Below are positions 1 through 10,589 of a stretch of DNA of 43,535 nt, piece after piece. The stretch covers positions 1-43,535 of the forward strand of contig JADRCO010000207.1 of assembly GCA_021464525.1 (NCBI GenBank), in the 5' to 3' direction. The translations under genes and the position numbers were made by a program. This DNA comes from Rhizophagus sp. LPA8_4_AMF. Taxonomy: Eukaryota; Glomeromycota; Glomeromycetes; Glomerales; Glomeraceae. The notes under the pieces were generated by a model. The model did no database searches, had not been told where the DNA came from, and saw nothing but the letters and a program-made list of their open reading frames with translations. The stretch's first letter is position 1. Every line of letters begins with the position of its first letter.

Positions 1-288
1 GTCACCCCTTATATGTCACCGTCCAATAGGAACTATGGGGTGAAATTAGTGAAATCAGCAAAGCTACACCTTTCGACCTTTCGTTAAATGAATAAAAGAA
101 TTTATTCTGATACAATGGTCAATAGTTTACCAAATAATTCATAAATAAATTTTATATAATTTATTAACTAATTTTAAAATATAAATAAAATATAAAGAAA
201 TATTACATTTAAAAGAAGTTTTAAAGAGTTAAAAAAGTATATTTGATCGTAAATATAATGAAAATTAACAATAAACTACGAAAGTTGA
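1..288. other. 3' flank of the channel gene, no gene seen
   Basis: AT-rich sequence downstream of the minus-strand channel gene. The first 60 bases are less AT-rich and carry a loose inverted pair (cacccctta / tatggggtg) that could be the edge of an element continuing outside the window. I see no open frame with coding character. Confidence 0.5.
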
Positions 289-3200
289 TCATTCATCAAT
301 TTTTTGATCGTCATTTTCTTTATCCTTTTTAGCATTATCTTTTAATAATTTTTGAATATGATCTTTGAGTTCATTTATTTGTCGTTCAAATTCTTTCTTA
401 AGTTTATTTTTTGTTTTATTCAATTTTTCTTTCCTAACTTTATCATTAATTGCTACTAAATTTTTCAATTCCTTACTGATAAACGGAAGATAACTAAAAT
501 CAGTCTTATCATCATTAATTGCATTAATTAATTTACGAACATTGGAAACAGGCATATCATAATAACTAAAATAATTAAATAAAATATAGTTAATAATAAT
601 TGGACAATAATTAACAAAAAATTTTTAATATTGATAGGTTAACTCTTACATCCAATCCGGAAACCATTCTTTGTTATCACGTTTCTGATTTGGTAACATA
701 TAGAATAATTCAATCTCCGTAATAATCTTTAAAAATAAAGTGTAATCAGTGAAAATTTGATATTATCACCGAACATAGTAACCAAGACAAAAAAAATTAT
801 TACCTTTGCTTTTTGAAGTAAAAATTCTTCTTCTTTATTATAATCACCAATTGCTATGTTAAGCAATCCAATAAATAAATTCATAAGATAGATTACAGTA
901 AAAAATGTAAAAGCAACTAATAAAAATGTCATAGTGGGATTTTCACGAAAAGTCCATGATGATAAAGATCCAGAATCACCTATAATTGTATTAAATATAT
1001 TTGATTAAAATATTATAAAAAACTGTTTATAAATAAAAAATAAATTATTACCAGCAAGCATTTTATACACAGCTAAAAGTGAAGTAGGAAACCAATTAAA
1101 CAAATTTGTATTTGAATCTGAAGGTTGAATTATATTATTTATAGTTCCATCTGAATTAACAAAATTATATTTAGTTACAAGGTTCTGTGGATCGTTATCA
1201 TCATTAACTTCAATTGATCTTAGAATAATAAAAAATGCTTGAGCAAATCCAAGTATAATAAAAAATAAGACCACCAAAAATGGAAAAACTGTTTTAGCAA
1301 CACCAATTATTATGGCAAAATATTTTCCAAACGAATTAATTACTCTAAAAAATAATAAAAATTTAAAACTTAATAATATAAAAGATATAGCCATAAGCCA
1401 ATGGGGTGGATTTTTATTAATAAACCAAAAAAGAGATATTATAACGGGTAAAGAATGTGCCCCTACATCTATTTTAAAATTGATTGAATTAAAGTTAATT
1501 TAGTTTTTATATATCATATGTAAATAATTAATAAATTTTCTTACCAAATAAATTCCATGGATCAGTGAAAAATTTATTTGGTCTCCATAAACACTGCCGA
1601 ATTTCAAAAGATAATTGTATGATGCCAAATATAATTGTAATTATGTAAAGTAAACCACGATAAAAATCAGCAATAGACAATGCTGTAGAAGCTATTGTAT
1701 AACAAATATAAAAAATTGTATAGAAAAACCAAATCAAAGAATAGTAAATCCATCCAAAAGTTTTCCACTTAAAGTCCATGATTGCAGCAAAATTCCACCA
1801 ATTATATAAATTATTACTATCAATATTACAAAAAAGAACCTCTTTTGGTTTATCTAAAAATTCATTCCAAGAATTATCATCCTTTTTTGGTATCATCATC
1901 ATTATTTTTAATCCTGTAATCATTTTTTTTAATATTGTTGTTTTATGATCATTAATTTCGGAGTCATCTTGATATTCACGAAAAATTTGAGGAAAAGGAA
2001 CAATGAGACTGATTGTTCTAGTTTCTTCCTGTGAAATATTTAAATATCGATCATATAAAGAGGATATAGACTTAAAGTAATTACTACCCGGATGTGATTT
2101 TTTAATGCAATTATTTAAGTATGAGTTAAGTGAAGTATTTCTTGAACTTCTAATAGAATTACAAGTAGGAGATAACATAATAGATGTGTATGCCATATAT
2201 TTAATTAAGAAATCAGAATAACAGTTTTGACATAATTCTGGCAAATTTAAACTAATAAAATGCAATAATGTGTTTTTGTAATTTCCTGAATTATTTGTAA
2301 TTGATTCAATAATTTTATCAATAATTTGTTGAACAATATCATCATAATTATTCTTAATGGCTATTTTTAACAATTCTGATCCAAATTTTATAAATAACTC
2401 TCTATCGTTCATAATATTTATAGCCATTTGTTTAAATTTAGTAACTTCAATTTCATTCCCTTTTTTCAAAAGTTCTGATCCAAATTTTGATAATCCTATT
2501 GTATCATTTATAATATCATATATTCTTACATTACGAAAACCTGTTAATGGTATTGAAGATTTATGATCATTAAATTCATTATCTAGAAGATTTTCAAAGT
2601 GGTCATTAATTAGTTTAATATCGTTCTCATTATTATCATCGACATTATTTAAAATTTTTTTAATGTTTTTACTAATATCATTCCATCTATCATTACTCCA
2701 AGTGTATCGCCAATTCTCTTCTTTAATATCATAAACATTGATTCCGCACTCATGAATTAGTACCAAATCCCGATTATTTAATGTTTTATATGAAAGTATA
2801 TAATAATCAAGTCTCTTCCAAGAAGTCCATGATGATCTTTCATTACGAGAAGAGATTTTTATAACATCCCCACGCTCATCTCTCTCGAGGGACAAATCAA
2901 TTGTATTAATCCCATGTATTATTCTATCCCCACCTTCTGGTACAGCCCTAACAATGCCATTTTTGATGATATCCTTAAGCATTTCTTGAATAAATTTTAA
3001 AGTAGAAAAAGTGTAAATACTATTATCTTGGTCAATCTTGTTCGATATGTTTGTTATTTGTTGTAATTTACTTTCATCTAACCAATCTGTGACACAAACA
3101 TTATAATTATTGTCAATGAAAACTTTTTTATTTAATTTAGTTATCACATTCTTCTTATTAAAATCATCTCTATTGCCAATATCATCAGTAATATCTATTA

Positions 3201-4399
3201 CATTAGAAGGCTGATAAGGATCGATAAGCCTATAATTAGATCCACCACAATTAACTATTAATCCTTCCAAACCATATTTTAAAGTTATGAATTCTACTGG
3301 AACTTCCCAACACCCAGGAGATTCTACGAATAATTTACTATTAGAATTTATAAAAAATTTTTATCATATCAAAATATGCTGTATATATTGTAAAAATAAT
3401 ACCAACCATAAGGATATATTGAAACAATCTCACTTTCCATTGAAAATATGTGAATATTTTCTGATAAAATTCTTGTCGCCCATAATGTTTGATTTTTATT
3501 CATTGCAATTTCTTGAAAAGATATATTACTCGTTTGACCATCTATATTGTATTGGTTATCTAAGGTCATTGTCGACAAATTAAATTGAAGTATTAACGTT
3601 TTAGAATCTAGGAAACCAAGAAGAAATAGCTTTGATTGACATATAAAACAACCCATATATTTATATGAGTCAAGAATTTCTATATCATAAATTTGAGAAT
3701 ATTCCCAAGAAGCTGCTATTTTTGGCTTATTTGTGAACTTGCAAATTTTACGATCTTTGATTGTTACTTGAATTAAATCACCCTCAGGAAGGAATCCAAT
3801 AGCTTGCCTGGAAGGTACATGAGAATATTCAGTAAGAGAATAGGGACACTTTAGTTCAAGATATCGATTACTACTTAGACGATCACTATTTAAATCAATA
3901 AGACCTACAATTACAATATAAATTATTAATTAAACAAAATCAAATTTTTATTATTTTCATTAATTGCGTCAATAAATTATAAATACTTACAATGGTTACG
4001 ACCTCTGTCTTCCTCGCAATAATAAATAAATAACAAAATTTTCTTGCATAGAATATATGACTCTATATCGTAGGACTTTTTGTGTCGATCTAACTGAAAA
4101 TAAACATCGGATTTGGGTTGTATATGTTTATTCTTTTCAATATTAACATACCATCCAAGAACTGAATTATTTTCTTTACTATAAGTTACAACATAAGAGT
4201 CATATTCTTCATTGTCAGTATCATTGTTGTATTGAGAAACAAAAATACGATCAATTGATTTCCTATGTTTTTCCTTATTATTTTCGTCAGAACCATCAAT
4301 ATCAGCCGCTTCCACTTGTTCTTTCGTATCATCAAAATTGCCATAATCCGTAATTGAAAGTCTAGTATCTTCTGGAAGTTCAATTTTTTCGGGATCCAT
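289..4399 (-). CDS. TRP-like ion channel with N-terminal propeller-like region, 7 exons, 1210 aa
   Basis: Exons by splice signals: 4399-3991, 3904-3407, 3323-1545, 1468-1052, 979-804, 726-650, 565-289. The phases agree and the sum is 3633 nt, 1210 codons plus stop. Residues 1-~800 are soluble, with short W/Y-rich strands (GWYVNI, ATRILSENIHIFS, CWEVPVEF) typical of the propeller-like part of this family. Residues ~811-1080 hold about six membrane segments (TM1-2 end exon 3, TM3-5 exon 4, TM6 exon 5). A re-entrant pore-like stretch (SLLAVYKMLAG) spans the exon 4/5 junction, and TM6 reads FFTVIYLMNLFIGLLN. The C-terminus (~1110-1210) is a charged K/E/D-rich coiled coil. This is the six-TM ion transport fold of TRP channels; ion selectivity cannot be told. 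The exon 2 donor (GTTGGT at 3406) is the weakest boundary. A large family of such proteins is known in Rhizophagus. Probably a plasma or organelle membrane cation channel. Confidence 0.85.
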
Positions 4400-4458
4400 A
4401 TCACGTTAATGAATTTTATTTCAAAATTCACAAAAAATTTTCTTTTTTTTTTTGTGCG

Positions 4459-4466
4459 CTTTTATA
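4459..4466 (-). promoter_or_regulatory. TATA box of the channel gene
   Basis: TATAAAAG on the minus strand, 60 nt upstream of the ATG at 4399, flanked by long A and T tracts. The distance suits a short 5' leader. Confidence 0.55.
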
Positions 4467-5085
4467 AAAAAAAAAAAAAATGACAAATTACAAAATTTTT
4501 TATTTCATTAAAATTTCCATTTATATTAAGCATAATAAAATATCAAGGTAAACCAATTAATTAATTTATTTGATGATAAAGTCAACTTGTTTAGATAGAA
4601 AAAAAATTAAAATTTCACCATGTATGTACATGCTTGGTACAAAATTTTACGCCAGAATGAACGATAAGAAAAATTTTTTTCATTGTGTAGATAAAATAGG
4701 AAATTGAAATCAAATGAATTCAAACATTATTCATGTAAAAGAACAGTTTCAGTTTAATTTTGTGAAAAATTGATAAGTTTCTTCTTGAAATTTATTTATT
4801 TAGCTATTGATTTATTTGCATGAACGAGAGATTTTATGATTAAGTTTAATAGCATAATGGAATATGAACAGTAAATCAATTAACTTATTTGACGAAGTTA
4901 ACTTATTTAATTGGACAAAAAAATCAAAAATTAAAATTTCGTAATGCATAATGCATATGCATGCGTTTAGTACAAAATTTGCGCCATAAAGGAAGATGAT
5001 TTTTTTTATTGTGGCTTGTCTTTATTTCGATTGTGTAGGATAAAATAGGAATTAAAATCATACGAATTCGTGTAATAATCAATAC
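4467..5085. repeat. Diverged direct duplication upstream of the channel gene
   Basis: Two arms, about 4555-4740 and 4870-5085, share in order: a caattaa..ttatttga block, a ttaaaatttc block, gcatg(c)..gtacaaaattt.gcgcca, and gtgtag.ataaaatagga. The second arm carries a ~16-nt insertion near 5020. The first arm is in the promoter-proximal region of the channel gene, so the duplication probably copied an old promoter/leader. Confidence 0.5.
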
Positions 5086-5227
5086 ATATGTAGTGTTCAT
5101 AATAATAAAAAAGATAATCTGGATATGTAACGATATGTAACGGAACTTCAGTAAGATCATCGAACATCATTATACTATCGTTTTTATCTAATTGGTCATC
5201 TGAGAAACCTTTTTGGAAATTCCCCAT
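5006..5227 (-). pseudogene. Possible decayed first exon of a channel paralog
   Basis: A 73-codon frame beginning MGNFQKGFSDDQLDKNDSI, with an acidic polar start like the first exon of the neighbouring channel. It lies at the far end of the duplicated leader. No donor, later exons or matching downstream sequence were found, so at best it is a relic of a duplicated 5' end; chance is possible. Confidence 0.2.
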
Positions 5228-6059
5228 TGTATGTATATTATATCATATTAATCATAATCCGTCCGCCCAAGTATTAAATATAAGTTAAATATAGAAAGTT
5301 TCAATACATTGTATTGAAATCCCTATAAAAAATTTTATCCGTTATTTCTGTAAAAATTCCGTAAAAATGAACTTTTCACCGTTTCACGGATCCATTCACG
5401 GAAAATGTAAATATTTTGATAAATTCGTTGTATATAAAGTTATTAATTCCGGAAATATGAGCCTTTTACTGAAAAAAGATGGAATATAAAAAACGGATTG
5501 ACTTTTTTTACAGGAAATCTGAAGTAAAGAGTGGTAATAATTTTAATCGCCTGTTGAAACGCTATTGATCAGCTAAAACGTTTAACCGGTTAGAAGAAAT
5601 TTTTATTATATTCTGATTATGTAATACTATAAATAATAATAAATATAAAAAAATAATTTACACTATTAGATCTGCCACCACTATTCCAAATAAAAAGTCC
5701 CCTTCTTCGCTTGCTAAACCTTTTCTTGGTACATTTATAATATCCACAATTGAAGCAGTAATTTGAACGAATGTACATATTACAACACAAACATCATTCT
5801 GACCTTTGCATAACTACGGGTAAAATAATATAATTAATAAATTGAGCTTGAATATAAAAGCACTATACATTTTTCGATTAAAATAATTAAATTTTTTAAA
5901 GTACTTTCGTCATACGATAAAAATCTTAAAATGCAACATCGGAAAGATATTTATTCTAACGCTAAAGGCTGTATTAGTACTTGAAAATCGATGGATTAGA
6001 TCTTATTATATACACAATATTCTTAAAGATAATGTGTATAAAATTTGTTTACTTTCAAT
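5228..6059. other. Intergenic, one short coding-like stretch on the minus strand
   Basis: Mostly featureless AT-rich DNA. On the minus strand 5813-5658 is open for 51 codons with balanced composition (reads INVPRKGLASEEGDFLFG) and is preceded by a plausible acceptor (CCCGTAG). It has no ATG and I do not recognise it. It could be an orphan exon of a lost gene. Confidence 0.25.
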
Positions 6060-6178
6060 TTCTTACTGTTAAGATAATGGATTGGAAGTTGGTTAAACAT
6101 GTTGTTCATGGAAACAGACTCAAAACGTATTATGAAAGAAATTTGGAACCAATTGTAATTATCGAAGGAAGAAATTAA
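6060..6178 (+). mobile_element. Fossil tail of an LTR retroelement pol (Ty3/gypsy-like)
   Basis: A short frame ends with VHGNRLKTYYER, which resembles the conserved HG-x-RLK-x-Y motif at the C-terminus of Ty3/gypsy integrases. Nothing else of pol or an LTR is recognisable next to it, so this is an old fragment. The match is motif-level only. Confidence 0.35.
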
Positions 6179-6485
6179 GGGGATATTTGCATATCTGTAA
6201 TGGTCTTCATTTCATTTAAAAAGGAGAATTTGGCATTCAAACGAACGTTTTTGAATTCTTTATCATGCCATATATGTATTATCCCAAGCTTTTGGTGCAA
6301 TAAAGATTCATCAGGCCAGTATGGAGAAGAAAGAAGATCATCAGCTCTAGAGAAGTGAACTACCCAAATTCATCCGGACAAAGACATTGAGCATAAGTAG
6401 AAACTTGAGAAAAGTGTTTTTTAGAGTAGAAGGAGTAGCAGTGGCGAGTAACTCTAAAATGGCGAAGGGTTTGGAGGAAGAAGGT
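6179..6485. other. Unassigned stretch before the tandem array
   Basis: Slightly less AT-rich than its surroundings, with a purine-rich part (6315-6350, 6430-6490). No supported gene. The last part reads directly into the first unit of the tandem array, where homology to the other units starts at about 6486. Confidence 0.4.
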
Positions 6486-7345
6486 TCTGTCATGAAAATT
6501 TGCGCGCGTTTTCACATTCAAGCTCAGGTTAAGTCTCAACATATATTAAGAATCAAATTTCTAATATTTCTTAATATTGCACATAATAACATGGTTTTAT
6601 TTTTTGATTTTCTGATAGATGAGTACTTAGAAACTGTTATTTTACCAATCATATCCTGTCATGAACATTTGCGCGCGTTTTCACATTAATGATCAGGTAA
6701 GATGCATCATATAATATTTTCAAAATCATTTATTTCTTAACATTGCACATATTAACATTGTTTCTTTCTTGATTATCAGATAGAGTAGTAATAGGAATCA
6801 GTTGTATTACCTATTATAATCTGTCATGAATATTTGCGCGCGTTTTCACATTTATGATAGGGTAAGATATATCATATAAGATTAATCAAAAATCGGTTAT
6901 TCTTAACATTGCTCATAATGACAAGGTGTTTTTTTTTTTGATTTTCTGATAAAGACGTACGTTGAAAGCGTTTTGATACAAATAATTTTTTATCATGTAC
7001 ATTTGCTTGCTTTTTTACAATCAGATCAGATAAGATTCATCATATAAGAAGAATCAATTGGTTATTCAGAGGATTGCACATAATAACAAGGTTTTTTTTT
7101 ATTTTCTGATAGAGAAGTACGTTAATAGTGTTATATTAACAGTCATATTCTGCCATGAACATTTGCGCGCGTTTTCACATTCATGATCAGGTAAGATATA
7201 TCATATAATATATTAAATAATCGTTTATTTTTTACATTGCTCATAATAACTTAGTTTTTTTATTTGATTTCTAATAGAGTGTACGTAGAATGCATTTTGC
7301 GCGTTTTCGCATTCAAGCTCCTGCTATTTCTTAACATTGCATATA
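6486..7345 (+). repeat. Tandem array of six ~165-bp units with exon/intron-like structure
   Basis: The core catgaacatttgcgcgcg recurs with TTG at about 6500, 6669, 6834, 7003, 7163 and 7297 (spacing 169, 165, 169, 160, 134; the last unit is truncated). Each unit has an ~80-bp part ending cattcatgatcag, then GTAAGA-type sequence, an AT-rich ~85-bp part with cttaacattgcacataat, and a tttctgatag end. The joints look like a splice donor (CAG|GTAAGA) and acceptor (TGATAG or TTATCAG), so each unit resembles one small exon plus one intron. Copy 4 is the most diverged in the core. Inverted partial copies lie at 10590-10830. No long protein can be read through the units. Confidence 0.75.
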
Positions 7346-7458
7346 ATTAACATCAATTCCAATTCAGTAGCGATCTTGTGGTCAACGTAATCGGTATATA
7401 ATTAGTATGTCACGTGCTCTGTAATACATTAAACTCGATTTTATTTATAAGTGAACTG

Positions 7459-8058
7459 TTACGGATAAGACGCAAGTTCGATCCGCATAGCTACGAATAT
7501 TACTGCGTGCGCAGTCACCAACTGCGTTGAAGATTCCGTACCTGTAAGGGGAGCTGAAATGATGCCTGCCGATGTTGAGGTAGTAGATGGATCATTGGTA
7601 GACTGGTATGGCGGAGGACAGTAAAAATAGTCTAAGTCCCAGGTGATGGTTTAGGGCCGTCCAAAGTTGGCGTGTTGCATAGACAAAGCTGCCAGGTGGT
7701 TTGAGAGGTCCTGTACGTTACATCTTGGTACCCGGGTGGCCGTAAAGGTGATAAAGTGGTCGACGGGGACCATACCACCAAGCAGAGTGATCGACCAATT
7801 TGTATGGAGCCTCAGACACACTGCAGTCAGCCCCAAATACCATAAATACTTACTGTTGTAGGTGGTCCAGGGTGGATTTAGGGTGGCCCTCGTTGGGTCA
7901 CCCTAAATCTCTACTACAAGTTAGGACCTGTTTAAAAATTACGATTTATTAGGTGAAGATATCTGTTTATATTTTTTATTTTTCATTTGATTAATGTATA
8001 TATTTGTACTCCTCCTGCTTGACATAAAATAAAATAAAATAAATAAATAAATAAAGTG
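7459..8058 (+). mobile_element. Retroposed insertion (5'-truncated LINE or SINE-like) with 10-bp target duplication
   Basis: A ~600-bp block, much richer in GC than its surroundings, ending in a (AAATA/AAAT)n tail at about 8026-8055. It is flanked by the 10-bp direct repeat AAGTGAACTG at 7449-7458 and 8059-8068. An A-rich simple tail plus short target duplication is the signature of target-primed reverse transcription. Near the 5' end agttcgatcc (7466-7475) matches a Pol III B-box core, which would fit a tRNA-related SINE, but I find no convincing A box inside the element. A strong 3' hairpin is present (7875-7909). One frame at ~7465-7622 is open and ends VDWYGGGQ; unassigned. A 5'-truncated LINE 3' end is equally possible. 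Confidence 0.65.
7875..7909 (+). other. 15-bp stem hairpin in the 3' part of the retroposed element
   Basis: Arm 7875-7885 (gatttagggtg) pairs perfectly with 7899-7909. The stem continues inward through 7886-7889 with 7895-7898 (one G-U), leaving a 5-nt loop. Such 3' stem-loops are recognised by the reverse transcriptase in several LINE and SINE families; here that role is inferred from position. Confidence 0.7.
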
Positions 8059-8095
8059 AAGTGAACTGATAATCAACTCTTTAAAAGAAAAGATT

Positions 8096-8614
8096 ATGGA
8101 AGAAACTTATTTTGACTCTAATGAATTTTTTGACTTAAAAAAAGTTTTATAAATTTACAAAGTGATAATCATCAATCAGATGAAAATAATAATCAATTGG
8201 ATGTTTTAATAAAGATTTCAAAATTATTACTACGATCAAAAAAATTGTATGAACATTTATTAAATTTTTTTGATTATATTAACGTTAATTAAGTAAAAAG
8301 AAATACATGGTTTATTCAGCCAAACAAGTTTAGCATTAAAGATTCAGAAAGACAAACAGGAACATATATTTTGTTAAATCAGGAAAATTTTTCAGATTTA
8401 ACTTTTTTTCGGGTTTGATGAAGAAAATGGAATTTTATACTTTTCATCTTCATTTGGAGGGTTAGCTGTAGTCGGAATTAGAAATTCGGAAGGCATTGAA
8501 TATCATGTTGTAGAAGCTCAACTTAAATTTATCGAGGACAATAAGTATTTGTTCGTGTGTACAATTGGATTATTCGCAACTGAGAATGAATATGAATTTT
8601 TGATATATTATTAA
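8096..8614 (+). pseudogene. Broken host gene of unknown family
   Basis: Starts MEETYFDSNEFFD at 8096. Coding-quality sequence then continues across several frames to about 8614, including IQPNKFSIKDSERQTGTYIL and FSSSFGGLAVVGIRN. The reading frame is interrupted at least three times over ~170 codons, so it is not functional as it stands. I do not recognise the family. The retroposed element 7459-8058 was inserted only ~30 nt upstream of the ATG, in what would have been the leader, and may have silenced it first. Confidence 0.5.
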
Positions 8615-10146
8615 AGTTAATCATATAAATTTTTTTATTTTCAGATTCACTATGAAATAATATTCGATTTCCTTTAATATTATTTGAAATCATAATTAAT
8701 GCAATAAACTTTATAGGAGTTTTTTTATTAGAAATATTTCGCACATTTATACGTTTGTAAGATTCACAATCAAAATGGTTTTCTTTTTTTTTGAATTTAT
8801 TTTTTTTATTGTTTTGTAATTTTTATGATTTTGTCATTTATAGATTTTATCTTAACATAAAAAAAACAACCAATCAAAAATGAATTATTGCCGTGATAAA
8901 GTATATTGTTTATAATAAAATTTTATTCATACTTTACGTCTTAACGTTAATGATGCTCTTTTTTATAAAAATTAATTTGACAAGTATTCTCTCAATATTT
9001 CATCATCCAATAATTATTAACCCAGAGCTCGATAAAAAATCTGATCATACAGAAATGAAAAGGTCTATAAATATTCATTAGAGTAGATGAATCCAATTGT
9101 TTTAAATCATAAAAATTTGATTAATATTGTTGAAATATTTCAATTGAAATTTCAATAACTGAATTTGCTCAGCTCTTACAAAGACATAATTATATGAATT
9201 ATACATATTTTCAATTTATGTCGTAATTTGTCATACCCACTGGGTTAGTCAGGGCATTTTGAAGAATTTTAAAATCACACATCTGCAAATTTAATCACGT
9301 TCTCGAATGTAAAATGGTCCATTATTTAATCAAAATTTCATTTTCAGGACCGGTTTACTAATAGGAAATGGCCTAAAAATCCATTTTAGAGTGTGAATTC
9401 TAGATGTAAAGATTTTTTCAGAACTCTCAAGCAGCAGGATCGATGACAAATTCTCGTGTAACAGGATTAGTTTAGAACCTCGGAGGATTGGTGTCGAACT
9501 TACAATAAGGATTGTTTTAGAACTATCATGCAGCTGGACAATGTTGAACTCAACACGTATAGGATCGATGTGAAAACAACAAATCCGTCAACAGGATATT
9601 AGTTTGCGTGACTTACGCATACAAAAATTGATATAGGCTTAATGATTATAATTTACAAATAATCAAAAATTTAGGTCATTTGTAGTTTATATATTTCTAA
9701 AATGTACGCCTCATCGTCACAGCCTCCTCACAGCCAGTTTTGTGGCTTAATTACAAATAATCAAAAATTTCAACACAGCATGTCATTTGTGGTAAATTTA
9801 CAATTTTGTTATTTTTCTAAAATGTATTTTTTTCATGTTTTAACATTAAATAAACTTTATTGTATTACATTGTGTTTTAAGTCAAGATTATGAATGTAAG
9901 ATTTTATCCACGAGTAGAAGAAGATGGTCTCAAATAACGTTAGTAAAAGAATTGTGCCACAGTAGTTACCACAGCCATACATTTTTAAATCATTAAAAAT
10001 TTTTAAAATTAAAACTTGAAGAATGAGATCTTCGTTTTCAAGAGATGATTATAATAATTTGAATTTGATTTCATGAAGCGTTATTATTTTAAAAAATTAA
10101 AAAGCTCATAGCCTAAACTTTAAGCCCTTTATACTGATTTTACATG
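8615..10146. other. Intergenic with two small degenerate repeat clusters
   Basis: No gene supported. About 9411-9590 contains three to four degenerate ~50-bp units, each opening gatt..ttt.agaac or gatcgatg (starts near 9411, 9465, 9510, 9563). About 9648-9830 contains a direct duplication: ttacaaataatcaaaaattt followed by gtcatttgt and ttctaaaatgta occurs twice, ~97 bp apart, separated by a GC-richer insert around 9705-9745. Confidence 0.4.
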
Positions 10147-10154
10147 TATATAAA
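10147..10154 (+). promoter_or_regulatory. TATA box of the cysteine-rich peptide gene
   Basis: tatataaa, 76 nt upstream of the ATG at 10230, in an otherwise ordinary AT-rich leader. Position fits a core promoter for the short gene that follows. Confidence 0.45.
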
Positions 10155-10229
10155 TACAAAAAAAGTTTTTGCCAGAAAAAAGTTTCTTCCTTATTCCTTA
10201 TAAAGAAATAAATCGACATAAAAATTAAA

Positions 10230-10379
10230 ATGAAATTCCCTGTTTTGTTCTTTCCTCTCTTAATTACCTTTATTACTGTTGTGTCTGCTAATTGTTGTGA
10301 AAGCGATTATGATTGCCCCCATTTTTTAAGTTGTTATACTAAAATGCGTGGTCCTTGTCCAGTAGGCAGATGCTTATAG
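10230..10379 (+). CDS. Small secreted cysteine-rich peptide (49 aa)
   Basis: ATG at 10230, stop TAG at 10377-10379. Residues 1-20 (MKFPVLFFPLLITFITVVSA) are a textbook signal peptide: a basic residue, a long hydrophobic core and a small-residue cleavage site after VSA. The mature part is 29 residues with six cysteines in the pattern CC-x5-C-x5-C-x7-C-x4-C and ends RCL. Six cysteines in so short a peptide suggest three disulfides, like knottin-type or plant NCR-like peptides; the family is not identified. It would act outside the cell, either on the host plant or on microbes. A GTAAAG just after the stop could be a 3' UTR donor but is not needed. A TATA box lies upstream. The gene sits between inverted copies of the 165-bp repeat. 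Chance occurrence is unlikely given the combined signal peptide and cysteine pattern, but expression is unproven. Confidence 0.65.
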   Translation: MKFPVLFFPLLITFITVVSANCCESDYDCPHFLSCYTKMRGPCPVGRCL

Positions 10380-10389
10380 GTAAAGTTTT

Positions 10390-10589
10390 CTAGTAGTATT
10401 ATTTACACCAATTCCGAGTACATTAACGTTAATCTTTCTAATTTGAAATGTATTAGCGTTAGGTAAGATAGCCTGCCGAAACCTGTTTGGCCTAATTCCG
10501 AAAGCCGAAACCACTTACTGTATACAGTGCCGAAACTGCGAAACTGCCGCGAAGCATTTGTAGTGAGTTTATTCATAGTAAAAAAAACC
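10390..10589. other. Short spacer with repeated CCGAAAC motif
   Basis: GC-richer spacer in which ccgaaa(c) or gcgaaac recurs five times between 10477 and 10545, around the palindrome actgtatacagt. No gene seen. It separates the peptide gene from the inverted repeat copies. Confidence 0.4.

Noticed and set aside
7651-7861. Frames on both strands inside the retroposed element (61 and 64 residues)
   Set aside because: Long frames in both directions reflect the higher GC content of the element; no motif of a known retroelement protein.
8893-9081. 62-residue hydrophobic frame resembling a secreted or membrane peptide
   Set aside because: Hydrophobic runs are expected from AT-rich DNA; no cysteines, no promoter signal, no family.
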